Assembly (NCBI GenBank): GCA_964450955.1
Contig: CAYVFI010000013.1
Location: 83,340 to 147,339 of the forward strand
Source of the DNA: CAYNWT01 sp964450955
Lineage (GTDB): Bacteria; Planctomycetota; Planctomycetia; Planctomycetales; Planctomycetaceae
Length of the DNA stretch: 64,000 bases
Direction of reading: 5' to 3'
Below the pieces are notes generated by a model that saw only the letters and a program-made list of their open reading frames with translations, was not told the DNA's origin and did no database searches. The translations under genes were made by a program, and so were the position numbers. Below are positions 28,151-36,444 of this stretch, one piece after another (position 1 is the stretch's first letter; every line of letters begins with the position of its first letter).

Positions 28151-28414
28151 ATGTCGAATGATGAAGTCAGAATTGCCACCACAGAACTTCAACCTTCGAA
28201 ATTGACCGACGAAGAACTGGCCGACCGAGCGAATGTTTTGGATCAGTTGGACGGTGAACGTGATGGAGCTTTGAACCCATCCGTGTTCAGAACCGAAATC
28301 GAACGCACCAACACGCCACCACCTCGCGTCTTTATGGCTCAGCTGGAGACCGGCGACCCGTTGCAAACGACGAAAGAGTTCCTGGCCGATCTGGAATCTC
28401 AACCCGCCGAGTAG
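28151..28414 (+). CDS. hypothetical acidic protein
   Basis: 87 residues, charged and without hydrophobic segments; the middle reads LTDEELADRANVLDQLDGERDG. No motif or family recognised. Only the ATG at 28151 fits, with weak upstream pairing to 16S rRNA. It lies between two clear transcription units, which favours a real but short gene. Moderate confidence. Confidence 0.55.
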   Translation: MSNDEVRIATTELQPSKLTDEELADRANVLDQLDGERDGALNPSVFRTEIERTNTPPPRVFMAQLETGDPLQTTKEFLADLESQPAE

Positions 28415-28441
28415 TTGGGACGATCGGACATACCGCGCATG

Positions 28442-28468
28442 AAAAAGGCCTCTGAAAATTCAGAGGCC
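28442..28468 (-). terminator. rho-independent terminator
   Basis: GGCCTCTGAA/TTCAGAGGCC stem with five T following on the minus strand. It ends the DHH phosphoesterase transcript and may also act on the plus-strand gene that ends at 28414. Confidence 0.85.
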
Positions 28469-28503
28469 CGATTCGTTGTGCGAAGGTTGCAGATCATTCG
28501 CGA

Positions 28504-29475
28504 TTACGAAACAGCTGGCACGAATAGTTCAGGTGCCTCGGCTTTTTGATTCAGAGCCTGAATGACCTGCGGCAAAATCTGGTCGGCTTCGTCGGTCGGA
28601 ACCTGGCAGGTACCGGCCGCTGCGTGGCCACCGCCACCGTAAGACAAAGCGAGTTCGCCGATGCTGACTGGGTTGGTGCGATTCAGAATCGACTTGCCCA
28701 TGGCCAGAATGGTCGTCTCACGATATCGCCCACGCATGACGTGAACTGACACATTGCATTCCGGGTACAGTGCGTAAAGTACAAATCGGTTCCCGGCAAA
28801 AATCGTTTCCTGGTCCCGCAGATCCAGAACGACGACATTTTCGAACACGCCAGAGCACCGGCCAATCTGTTCAATGAAAAGCTCGCGTTGAGCGTTATAG
28901 ACTTCGACGCGTTCCTGAATATCCGGCAGCATTAGAACTTCATCGATGCTGAGATGACGACAGTGATCAATCAGTTCCATCATCAACTGATAGTTTGAGA
29001 TGCGGAACTTCTTAAACCGCCCCAGGCCAGTGCGTGGATCCATGATGAATGACAGCAGGGCCCATCGCTGTGGAGCCAGAATGTCCATGCGATCGAACTT
29101 CGCCGCATCAGCGCGGTCGACGGCTGCCAGAATTTCCGGATCGATGTCCGGGAACCGCGTCACGCCACCAAAGTAGTTGTAGACAACCCGCGCGGCGGAA
29201 TCGACGTTTGGTTCGAGGATGTGGTTCGTACGAACGTTCTCACCGGCTCGAACGCCTTCGCTTTCGTGGTGGTCGAAGCACAGGTGGCAACGCGGATCGT
29301 AAGGCAGGTTTGTCAGGATGTCCCGGTCAGTGATATCGACGTTACCATCCTGTACGTCTTTGGGATGGACAAACAAAATGTCGTCCAGAATATTCATCTC
29401 GCGAAGCAACATCGCACAAACGAGTCCATCAAAGTCGCTGCGTGTCACCAGGCGGTGGGTGAAGTTCTTAGTCAT
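28504..29475 (-). CDS. DHH-family phosphoesterase
   Basis: 323 residues starting at ATG 29475, which has AGGA seven bases upstream. The frame stays open for 170 more codons upstream but that part is not like the family. Metal-binding motifs: SDFDGLVCAM at residues 13-22 and the namesake DHHES near residue 70. The C-terminal DHHA1-like domain has LSYGGGGHAAAGT, the nucleotide-binding loop. Expected to be a Mn-dependent exonuclease or oligonucleotide/cyclic-dinucleotide phosphodiesterase (NrnA-like). Which of these cannot be told from sequence. Confidence 0.92.
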   Translation of the reverse strand: MTKNFTHRLVTRSDFDGLVCAMLLREMNILDDILFVHPKDVQDGNVDITDRDILTNLPYDPRCHLCFDHHESEGVRAGENVRTNHILEPNVDSAARVVYNYFGGVTRFPDIDPEILAAVDRADAAKFDRMDILAPQRWALLSFIMDPRTGLGRFKKFRISNYQLMMELIDHCRHLSIDEVLMLPDIQERVEVYNAQRELFIEQIGRCSGVFENVVVLDLRDQETIFAGNRFVLYALYPECNVSVHVMRGRYRETTILAMGKSILNRTNPVSIGELALSYGGGGHAAAGTCQVPTDEADQILPQVIQALNQKAEAPELFVPAVS

Positions 29476-30642
29476 GTCAGATTCCTGCTTCAGGGCTCTC
29501 AGGACGACGGATGCTTTCAAGGCGCGCCCTTGCATCGGAAACCTAGCTCGATGTTGCCAACTCGCAACTTGTTCATTGAGGTAGACTGAGGGTACCTGTG
29601 TGGTGGAACCGATTGTGCGGATCACGCGGAGGTGTCGGCCGTAAACGGGGAGCTTTTCTATACGAACCCCACATCTTCCTGAGATCAAACGGGTTACGAA
29701 GCGACGTTTGGTTTGAGCCCCTATCGGTTGTGACGAGGGAATCAAACCAACAAGAAAGCTGGCAACCTGAAAACGGCCTGTCCAACCGTACGCAGCGCCG
29801 AGACTGTCAACGGTGCTGATGTAGTCTTCCAAGTCACGCAGGAACTTTGTGACAATGAGAAGCGTCGTTTCAATGAGTATCGGATCGACTTGCTTCAGGG
29901 AAACGACCTCCGTGCGTAAAGCTCCACGCAGAGTCTCTGGAGAGGCTGCCGCCGTAGCGGCGAGGCGGACCCGACCGGCATCCAAGTGCTTCCCGCGAAC
30001 TGGTTGAGCCCAACACCAATCACGGCTTGCAAACGCGAACGAGATTGGTTTCCGTGTTCGACATGATGTGCAATCTTGATCTGAATTCCGGAGATGCCTG
30101 GAGTGTTACTTTGGGACTGACCCAACAGCGTCTGCCTTCGGCGGCATTCCGCTCGGAACGGAGTTAACGTCTTAGCTCAGGTTATCGGCCGAGCAAGATC
30201 GAATCATCAAGGCCGAGGTCATTGATCCGGCGGACGCTCGTATCACCAATCGTCCAATTCAGGTTTGCGGAGTTGCCTTCAGGCACGATGGGCTCGCTTC
30301 CACAGCATGTGAGGTATTAGCACCTCGTTTGTACTGCTCCAGCCAGCGATGCCCTGGCACCAATTCGAGCAGGCTAAATCTTTCCCTTTGAGATTTGTTC
30401 TACATTCGCCCTATCCCTGATGCGCTTGCCGACGTAGTCTGGCCTTGGCCCTCATCAGGAAGGCCTAGTGACCGCCGCTCGAGTCAAGAGCTTTGTCCTC
30501 TTGTCTCTCGCCTCTTCAACAGCGTGACGCGGTCGCTTCTGCTGCGTCAAATTCACGGACGCCCATCGCTTTCTTTGCTGCTGAATGCGTTGCCCGCTGC
30601 GCGCTATACGACGAATCGGGCGTTCATTTTTTGGGGTTCCAG
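29476..30642 (+). pseudogene. eroded coding region
   Basis: No intact gene over about 1.1 kb, yet pieces on the plus strand read like protein in changing frames. About 29800-29927 gives TVNGADVVFQVTQELCDNEK up to a TAA. About 29995-30173 gives ELVEPNTNHG, SVFDMMCNLDLNSG and AWSVTLGLTQQ up to a TAA. About 30185-30300 gives IIKAEVIDPADARI. This fits a frameshifted remnant of an exported or structural protein. Strand and extent are my inference; the identity is unknown. Confidence 0.35.
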
Positions 30643-30885
30643 ATGCAAGATTCGATGCCCGAAACTCGACAGAGAGAGAGCTCACTCGCGCTCGTAGAGA
30701 CGCAAGACGACCGAATTGCGGTCACTCAATCTCGTTCAATCACGGCAGCCCGGTACAGCCTTGAGGTCGAGCAGTTGGTCGCTATCGAGCCTGCCGGTGT
30801 TAAGGGGAACTGGCCTCCGCTCGATATCACTGTCCCCACTCCTCGATTTGTCACGCAGGGCTACGAGAGGCACTCGAATGAGTAA
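30643..30885 (+). CDS. hypothetical protein
   Basis: 80 residues from ATG 30643 (another ATG at 30655); the frame itself opens earlier with TTG 30493. No motif; the C-terminal part (ITVPTPRFVTQGYERHSNE) is polar. Its last codons overlap the start of the next gene by 8 nt (ATGAGTAA), a pattern of translational coupling, which is the main support. The region has mixed base composition, unlike the housekeeping genes on either side. Confidence 0.4.
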   Translation: MQDSMPETRQRESSLALVETQDDRIAVTQSRSITAARYSLEVEQLVAIEPAGVKGNWPPLDITVPTPRFVTQGYERHSNE

Positions 30886-31276
30886 TCGCAAACCCGCGCC
30901 GCTCATACCGCCTAAGAATCGGAAGCAATGTCCGGTTTGTGGGGAGCCTTCGTACTCGGCCGACGGTGTTCATCCTCAGTGTGCGAAACGTCAGACAGGA
31001 GTGCCGGCCGAATCGCCGCCAACTCAGGTACCATTTCAAGTTTGGTTGCGCCCCCTTGGCGATAAGTTTCGGTTGCGGGTCAAAGCTCAGAGCTCTGCTC
31101 GTTGGTTGATCGCGCATCTTCAAGCCTTGCCGGGGTCAAAGAAATGCGAATCCGTCAATTGGGCTCCGGACGGCTACACGTTTAACGTTCCGCTCACAAA
31201 GGACGTGACCCGCATGGAGTTGCTGAAGACTTTGAGCGAACTAAGTGAAGTGCAGTTGATGCCTCAGCCTGCCTAG
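30878..31276 (+). CDS. small zinc-finger protein
   Basis: 132 residues starting at ATG 30878 with GAGAGG eight bases upstream. An N-terminal ribbon KQCPVCGEPSYSADGVHPQC at about 15-34 could bind zinc through three Cys and a His. The remainder is a compact alpha/beta region (WLRPLGDKFRLRVKAQSS, NWAPDGYTFNVPLT). No family recognised. It precedes floA by 79 bp on the same strand and may share its transcript. Confidence 0.7.
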   Translation: MSNRKPAPLIPPKNRKQCPVCGEPSYSADGVHPQCAKRQTGVPAESPPTQVPFQVWLRPLGDKFRLRVKAQSSARWLIAHLQALPGSKKCESVNWAPDGYTFNVPLTKDVTRMELLKTLSELSEVQLMPQPA

Positions 31277-31355
31277 AGCAGTCAGAGGAACTTCGTGACG
31301 CCAACCGTGCAACGCCACCGATTCAATAATCGCAACGTGAGCTAACGCTCGCCCC

Positions 31356-32384
31356 ATGACGGGACAACGAATGATCTGGCTATGGGTATTTACGGCGATC
31401 GTTGCGTGCGTCGTTGTACTCGTTGTCAGCCGGTACTTTGTCCTTTGGTTACAGGCGCTAGTGACAGGAACACGAATTGGCATGTTGGCTCTGGTCCTCA
31501 TGTCACTTAGAGGAATAGATCCTCGGATGGTCGTGAAATGCAAGGTCATGCTCGTCCAGGCGGGACTGCCGGATGTTCCGACAGACTCCCTTGAATCTCA
31601 ACTACTGGCTGGAGGAGACATCCAGCGCATTACAGTAGCCCTGGTTGCTGCAAACCGCGCGAACATAGCGCTCGACTGGGACACCGCGGCTGCGATTGAT
31701 CTGGCTGGCCGGGACATACTGGAGGCTGTTCGCATGAGTGTTGATCCCAGGGTGATTAACTGCCCCGATCCAGGTGCGGGGCACGGTGAGAAACTCAGTG
31801 GAGTAGCGAAGGACGGCATTCAGTTGCGTGTCAGAGTTCGTGTTACTGTCCGGACTAATGTCGAGCAGCTAATCGGTGGCGCTACTGAAGCGACAATCAT
31901 CGCACGTGTTGGCGAAGGCATTGTTTCGGCGATCGGCTCATGCAACAGCTACCATGAGGCGCTGCGAGACCCGCTCCTCATTGCTCGTCAGGTTCTCGCT
32001 AAGGGGCTTGATGCACAGACCGCGTTTTCCATCGTGTCGATCGACATTGCTGACATAGACGTTGGAGCAAATCTAGGGGCGAAGCTGCAGATCGACCAGG
32101 CTCAGGCTGATATCCGTATCGCTGTTGCGCAGGCCGAACAGCGACGCGCGATGGCCGTCGCCCGGCTTCAGGAGATGACCGCGCTGACTCGGCAAAACGA
32201 AGCAGCCGTAGTCCTCGCCGAGGCTCAGATTCCCGCAGCAATATCAGGAGCGTTCCGCAGGGGAAGCCTAAGAACACTACCTGCCTCTGCGTTTCGGCGC
32301 TCAACGCGGCTACGCTCTGGCTACCGGTACCCACGACTCAACCGACCGCCCCAAGGCTCCGACTCAGAATTGTCCGGTGCCTGA
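31356..32384 (+). CDS. floA: flotillin-like protein FloA
   Basis: 342 residues, membrane-associated scaffold of functional membrane microdomains. An N-terminal hydrophobic hairpin (WLWVFTAIVACVVVLVV) leads to the SPFH/band 7 domain. FloA-specific strings are present: QLLAGGDIQRITVALVAANR, AAIDLAGRDILEAVRMSV, EGIVSAIGS and VLAKGLDAQTAFSIVSIDIA. The coiled-coil QADIRIAVAQAEQRRAMAVA follows. The last 45 residues (after QIPAAISGAF) are basic and Ser/Arg-rich and do not match the usual FloA end. No nfeD partner is adjacent. Confidence 0.9.
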   Translation: MTGQRMIWLWVFTAIVACVVVLVVSRYFVLWLQALVTGTRIGMLALVLMSLRGIDPRMVVKCKVMLVQAGLPDVPTDSLESQLLAGGDIQRITVALVAANRANIALDWDTAAAIDLAGRDILEAVRMSVDPRVINCPDPGAGHGEKLSGVAKDGIQLRVRVRVTVRTNVEQLIGGATEATIIARVGEGIVSAIGSCNSYHEALRDPLLIARQVLAKGLDAQTAFSIVSIDIADIDVGANLGAKLQIDQAQADIRIAVAQAEQRRAMAVARLQEMTALTRQNEAAVVLAEAQIPAAISGAFRRGSLRTLPASAFRRSTRLRSGYRYPRLNRPPQGSDSELSGA

Positions 32385-32404
32385 CCCAATACAGAAGGAT
32401 CCCT

Positions 32405-32608
32405 ATGCATCTCATTCGAATCGCAGCCAAGTCACCTCATTACATTGACCCGAGTGAAATCGTGCATGTCTGTGCGACGGACGATGGTCGTCAACGAGAG
32501 ACAGCGGTCTACTTCAAGAATGGGCACTCGTGCCTTGTTGGAATGACAGTTGATGATTTCATACGCGAAGCATTTGGTCCGGCGCCCAGTAGTAATCCGA
32601 CTTCTTGA
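32405..32608 (+). CDS. hypothetical small protein
   Basis: 67 residues with a good ribosome binding site (AAGGAT, 5 nt before ATG 32405). The fold looks like a short beta-rich unit (YIDPSEIVHVCATDDG, TAVYFKNGHSCLVGMTVDDF). It follows floA by 20 bp and is probably co-transcribed. No known family. Confidence 0.65.
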   Translation: MHLIRIAAKSPHYIDPSEIVHVCATDDGRQRETAVYFKNGHSCLVGMTVDDFIREAFGPAPSSNPTS

Positions 32609-32675
32609 CCGAACTAACCTCGGCGACCAACCACCGTACTTTAGGCACTAGTTTTTAAATAAGGGGATAGCTCAT

Positions 32676-32792
32676 ATGGGCGACAAGGGAAGCAAAGACA
32701 AGGGCAAACGCGAGTCCCAAAAGAAATCCAAGTTAACAGCGAAGGAGAAACGCAAGAAGAAGCGTGATCAAAGAGGAACCAGTTCAACTTAG
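32676..32792 (+). CDS. 38-residue Lys-rich small protein
   Basis: A very short but convincing gene: ATG 32676, preceded by AAGGGG, to TAG 32790-32792. The product is almost entirely charged (MGDKGSKDKGKRESQKKSK, then LTAKEKRKKKRDQRG). I recall widely distributed tiny proteins of the form MGxKxxKxK...LxxKEKRxxK; function unknown, nucleic-acid contact is plausible. Too short for usual gene callers. Confidence 0.6.
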   Translation: MGDKGSKDKGKRESQKKSKLTAKEKRKKKRDQRGTSST

Positions 32793-33001
32793 ACAGATAG
32801 CATATGTGTGTTTCCAAGCGTTGATGACCGGATCGACACTTTATGACGTAGCGGGGCACCGCGCTATCCCACATTCGGCGCCTCGCTGATCGCATCCAGC
32901 AAGCTTAGCTGCACAGCGGTCGAGAGATAGAGTTCGTGCTCAGCGGGGCTTGCTGGGACGGCGTTTCAAACGCTTCTGCTGGCGAATCGACGGAGGTTCC
33001 A

Positions 33002-33295
33002 ATGAAAAAACAAGTGCCTGCAACCGCGGGGCAACAGCAGCGGATCTCGGAGACGGCGAGAGAGTATGAAGTACTGCTCGAGCAATGGCGTGGGCGGGGA
33101 GCTGACGGGGCAACTAACCGTCTACATATGCTCTGGATGTCACGTCACATTCAAAGCGAATCACGCTTGTGGAGTCTGACTGAATCGCTGAGGTGGATGC
33201 GTCTGCTTCAGGCAAGCATGATTGTGAGTGGAGTTCTTAGAGTGGCTGAGAAACGTAGCCCATTCGAACCACGTGCGGAGACAACAGGCGAGTGA
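33002..33295 (+). CDS. hypothetical protein
   Basis: 97 residues from ATG 33002, which has GGAGG five bases upstream; the frame opens earlier but without a good site. Mostly helical and amphipathic (RISETAREYEVLLEQWRGRG, SRLWSLTESLRWMRLLQASM). No family recognised. One of a cluster of short genes downstream of floA. Confidence 0.6.
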   Translation: MKKQVPATAGQQQRISETAREYEVLLEQWRGRGADGATNRLHMLWMSRHIQSESRLWSLTESLRWMRLLQASMIVSGVLRVAEKRSPFEPRAETTGE

Positions 33296-33347
33296 GTGAC
33301 CACGAACCCATTGCTCACTGCAAGTGCCTTCGCGGAAGACGTGTATT

Positions 33348-33629
33348 GTGAACTTGCCGGAACCTGAACCGGAAGCCTCGACGGTCGATTGCGTAATGAC
33401 TGCGGTGCTCGTGTTGGCGATCCTCGGGCTTCTTAGTACCTGTGGATTTCTTTGGGCGCAGGCACACGACGCAAGAATGCGAGCAAATGCCGAAGCTCGT
33501 GTACAGATCATGGAGGCGGAGGACCAGGCGGCGAGGGCGAAACAGGAAGCAACGTTGCTCCGGGAGCAGCTTCAGGAGCTTAAAGCACAGTTCCGACAGG
33601 AGAATCCAAACTCGAAAATCAACGAGTAA
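33348..33629 (+). CDS. small membrane-anchored coiled-coil protein
   Basis: 93 residues from GTG 33348 (GGAAG nine bases upstream; GTG 33324 is an alternative). One TM segment (VMTAVLVLAILGLLSTCGFLW) is followed by a long Ala/Glu/Arg/Gln helix ending LREQLQELKAQFRQENPN, a coiled coil. Topology is like DivIC/FtsB- or phage-spanin-like small proteins, but no family signature is present. Confidence 0.65.
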   Translation: MNLPEPEPEASTVDCVMTAVLVLAILGLLSTCGFLWAQAHDARMRANAEARVQIMEAEDQAARAKQEATLLREQLQELKAQFRQENPNSKINE

Positions 33630-33894
33630 GCCTCGGTGGACCTCAGAGGAAACACTGGTTTGATTGACTAGACTGAAAAAGTTGCATGGGGGTGACCCGT
33701 CGGAGCACCCTCTTAAAAATGCAGGCAGGTGTAGGTTACACCCGCGAACAGGGTTTCGGGCCCGCCGCCGAGTTGGCTCACGGCCCCCGCAAAATATCGT
33801 ATTTTCAGCTGTTTTGGGTCGGCTCGAGATTCCGTTTTCTAGTCAGTGCGTCTCGGCAAACTGATCAGTACACGAAGGGGACGGATTGGCTCGA

Positions 33895-34113
33895 CTAATC
33901 ACTTAGACGTTTCAAAACCTGTGTGACTCTCGCTCTGCTTACACCCAATCGACGTGCCAAATCAGCTCGGGTTTTGACGGTGCCGGAATCGAGCAGCGAC
34001 TGGTAATACAAAGGCAGTATCCCCGATTTTTCGCATTTTTGCCCGGAATTCGGTTCAAAAAGTTGCTCGAAACTTAGCTCCAGCGGCAACTTCCTAAGTA
34101 GAATTCCTCTCAA
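33895..34113 (-). CDS. HTH mini-protein
   Basis: 72 residues from TTG 34113. The C-terminal third is an unmistakable helix-turn-helix (TRADLARRLGVSRARVTQVL) that ends the protein. The first part (LPLELSFEQLFE) matches short HTH proteins I recall beside recombinase genes in planctomycetes. No recombinase is present here, so it may be the remnant of a mobile unit or a stand-alone DNA-binding protein. It closes the accessory stretch 29.5-34.1 kb. Confidence 0.65.
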   Translation of the reverse strand: MRGILLRKLPLELSFEQLFEPNSGQKCEKSGILPLYYQSLLDSGTVKTRADLARRLGVSRARVTQVLKRLSD

Positions 34114-34191
34114 TGAGGCATCAGTCGCCTCGCGCGATGACTTTTAGTTTCTCGAATGAATCCACACAGACTTTCGGAGTGGACTAAGACC

Positions 34192-35169
34192 ATGAACCAG
34201 TTTTCTTGTCGGCTTAACGGCCCTTTGTGTTTCTGCCTCATGGCAGTTGGTGGTGTCGCGGTAACCGCGGGTGGTTTGGCGGCTCAGGAAAAGTCAGACA
34301 CGGTCGGCCAACTTATCAAACAATTGCTGAACGATAGTTTTGATGTGCGTCGGGAAGCCAAGCAGAAGCTTTTTGAACTCGGGCCAAAAGCCATTCCGGC
34401 GTTGAAAGCGTCCGCGTTGGATAAGTCCAGCGACACAGGTTTCTCAGCCGTCCGCATCCTGTCGCGAATGATGAACGAAAGGCCTGCCGCCGATTCGCAA
34501 GCCGCCCGCGCCGCTTTGGCGGAACTTGCCAAGGGTGACGATGCTCTTGCACGGCAGGCGCGCGAGTCACTTGAAGAAGCTCGGCAGCCCGGACTACCTG
34601 GCGGCGTGCCGCGACGGCCGAACATGGGTGGATTCGGACCAGGCGTTAATTCTGGCCGCAGCAGCACAACAACTATTGTGAACGGAGTGCGTTCAACGAC
34701 GATTCGTGAACCCGGCAGACAGATTCAGATTACGGTCGATCCACAAGGTCCGGTTTCCATCACCGTGACAGATGAAGGCAAGAAGCCAAAGACGTGGAGT
34801 GCGAAGAGCCTTGACCAGCTGAAAAAGGATGATCCGGACGGGTTCAAAATCTACGAGACCTACAACCGGCGGATGCCAATTGTTGTGGGACCCGGCCGCC
34901 TTGGCGATCTCTTCGGCGACGATCTGTTTGCCGTGCCACCGATGCGGGATCCGTTTCAGGGCAGAGATCCTTTTGAAGGTTTCCGCCGTCGTCGACAAGC
35001 GCCCAGAGCAGAGAAAGAAATGCAGGACGCCGAACTGCTGATGCAGGACATGGCAGAACTCCTGAAGTCGTTGAAGCAGAAGACGAATGCCCCTGAAGTA
35101 AAGCGGCTTGAATCGAAGTTGGATGCGCTAAAACGCAACATGAATCGGGTCAAGCAACAGGTTCAGTAG
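34192..35169 (+). CDS. secreted HEAT-repeat protein
   Basis: 325 residues from ATG 34192 with signal sequence ending GGLAAQE (ATG 34156 is also in frame). HEAT-like helices about 35-135 (VRREAKQKLFELGPKAIPAL). A Gly/Arg/Thr-rich linker, a middle domain with TIREPGRQIQITVDPQGPV, a region rich in Asp-Pro-Phe (DPFQGRDPFEGF) and a C-terminal coiled coil (KRLESKLDALKRNMNRVKQ) follow. Probably a periplasmic scaffold; function unknown. A strong terminator follows. Confidence 0.82.
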   Translation: MNQFSCRLNGPLCFCLMAVGGVAVTAGGLAAQEKSDTVGQLIKQLLNDSFDVRREAKQKLFELGPKAIPALKASALDKSSDTGFSAVRILSRMMNERPAADSQAARAALAELAKGDDALARQARESLEEARQPGLPGGVPRRPNMGGFGPGVNSGRSSTTTIVNGVRSTTIREPGRQIQITVDPQGPVSITVTDEGKKPKTWSAKSLDQLKKDDPDGFKIYETYNRRMPIVVGPGRLGDLFGDDLFAVPPMRDPFQGRDPFEGFRRRRQAPRAEKEMQDAELLMQDMAELLKSLKQKTNAPEVKRLESKLDALKRNMNRVKQQVQ

Positions 35170-35234
35170 GTTCACCAGTTTTGTGTGAGCGAGCGATCAC
35201 TGGCAAAACTTACACGACGTTCATCAAGATCAGG

Positions 35235-35267
35235 CCCACGCGAATATCAAATTCGCGTGGGTTTTTT
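35235..35267 (+). terminator. rho-independent terminator
   Basis: CCCACGCGAAT-ATCAA-ATTCGCGTGGG, an 11-bp perfect stem followed by six T, 65 bp after the HEAT-repeat gene. Confidence 0.93.
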
Positions 35268-35352
35268 GCTGCGCGGATCAGACAGAGATTGCAGGGTTTG
35301 CCAGGGTGTGATACGACGCGACTCACTACACACGCATGGATGAGCCGTATTA

Positions 35353-36321
35353 ATGACGCCACTTTCTTTCGATCCGATTATCAAACGCATCCGTTGGGGC
35401 GGGACCCGACTGGGGTCAGTACTGGGGAAGCCACTGGGATCAGAATCCGACTACGCAGAGAGTTGGGAAATTGCTGATCATGGAGACGACCAAAGTATCG
35501 TGTCGACTGGTGACTGCGCGGGTCAGGCGCTGGGTCGGATTGTAGCGAACCGGAACGCCGACCTGTTTGGAACGCAGGCGGGCATGCAGCAGTTCCCGCT
35601 GTTAATCAAGTACCTCGATGCCAACGATTGGCTCTCGCTGCAGGTTCATCCCAACGACGAACAGGCAAAGACTTACGATGTCAGTGAGAATGGAAAAACG
35701 GAAGCGTGGATTATCATCGCGGCTGATCCCGGTAGCAAAATTTGTGTTGGCCTGAAGGAAGGCGTGACGAAGCAACAGTTTTCTGAACACCTGGAAGCCG
35801 GCACGGTCGAAGAGACGCTGCACATGTTTGAAGTGCAGGCCGGAGACTGCGTGTTTGTGCCTGCGGGAACCGTACACGCGATCGGTTCTGGCGTATTGTT
35901 GGCTGAAGTTCAGCAGCAAAGCGACCTGACGTTCCGATTGCACGACTGGGGCCGGATGGGTTCAGATGGTAAACCTCGGCAGTTGCATATCGAACAGTCA
36001 CTGGCGTGCATCGACTTTGATCGCGGCCCGGTGAACCCGGTCGTTCCGAAAAACATCAGTGAAGGGGCACACACGCACGAGGAATTGGTTCGGGGTGAAT
36101 ACTTCGTCATCGAACGACACCGTACGACGACAGGCTTCACTGTTTCGCCGGACGGTCGGTTCAAAATTCTCATGCTGCTGGAAGGCGAAGCTATCGCGAA
36201 GTGTGCGGACGGCGATCGACCGCTACCGCTGGGTTCAACGTTACTCGTGCCGGCAACATCGGATCCGGTTCAGGTTGTGCCCAGTGGGGCCGCTACTGTT
36301 TTGGAAGTTTGCGTCCCATAA
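35353..36321 (+). CDS. manA: class I mannose-6-phosphate isomerase
   Basis: Interconverts mannose-6-P and fructose-6-P. The 322-residue protein has the zinc ligands in order: H99 in QVHPND, E117 in KTEAW and H175 in GTVHAIG, and EVQQQSDLTFRLHDWGR close behind. The C-terminal cupin tail is short, as in bacterial short-form enzymes. Cytoplasmic. ATG at 35353; no strong ribosome site visible. Stands alone after a terminator. Confidence 0.95.
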   Translation: MTPLSFDPIIKRIRWGGTRLGSVLGKPLGSESDYAESWEIADHGDDQSIVSTGDCAGQALGRIVANRNADLFGTQAGMQQFPLLIKYLDANDWLSLQVHPNDEQAKTYDVSENGKTEAWIIIAADPGSKICVGLKEGVTKQQFSEHLEAGTVEETLHMFEVQAGDCVFVPAGTVHAIGSGVLLAEVQQQSDLTFRLHDWGRMGSDGKPRQLHIEQSLACIDFDRGPVNPVVPKNISEGAHTHEELVRGEYFVIERHRTTTGFTVSPDGRFKILMLLEGEAIAKCADGDRPLPLGSTLLVPATSDPVQVVPSGAATVLEVCVP

Positions 36322-36444
36322 ATGTTTGCTGACCTGATTCTCGTCTGTTTGCGAATGGTGTTTGGCTAACTGTGGCCCAGCGGAAAGCGGTGACTCGCTG
36401 TGATTTGGTATGCTGCGGGCGTACTTGACTGAATGTGAGTTGCC

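Noticed and set aside
29476..29985. N-terminal extension of the DHH phosphoesterase by 170 codons
   Set aside because: The extension lacks family similarity and the internal ATG 29475 has a good ribosome site.
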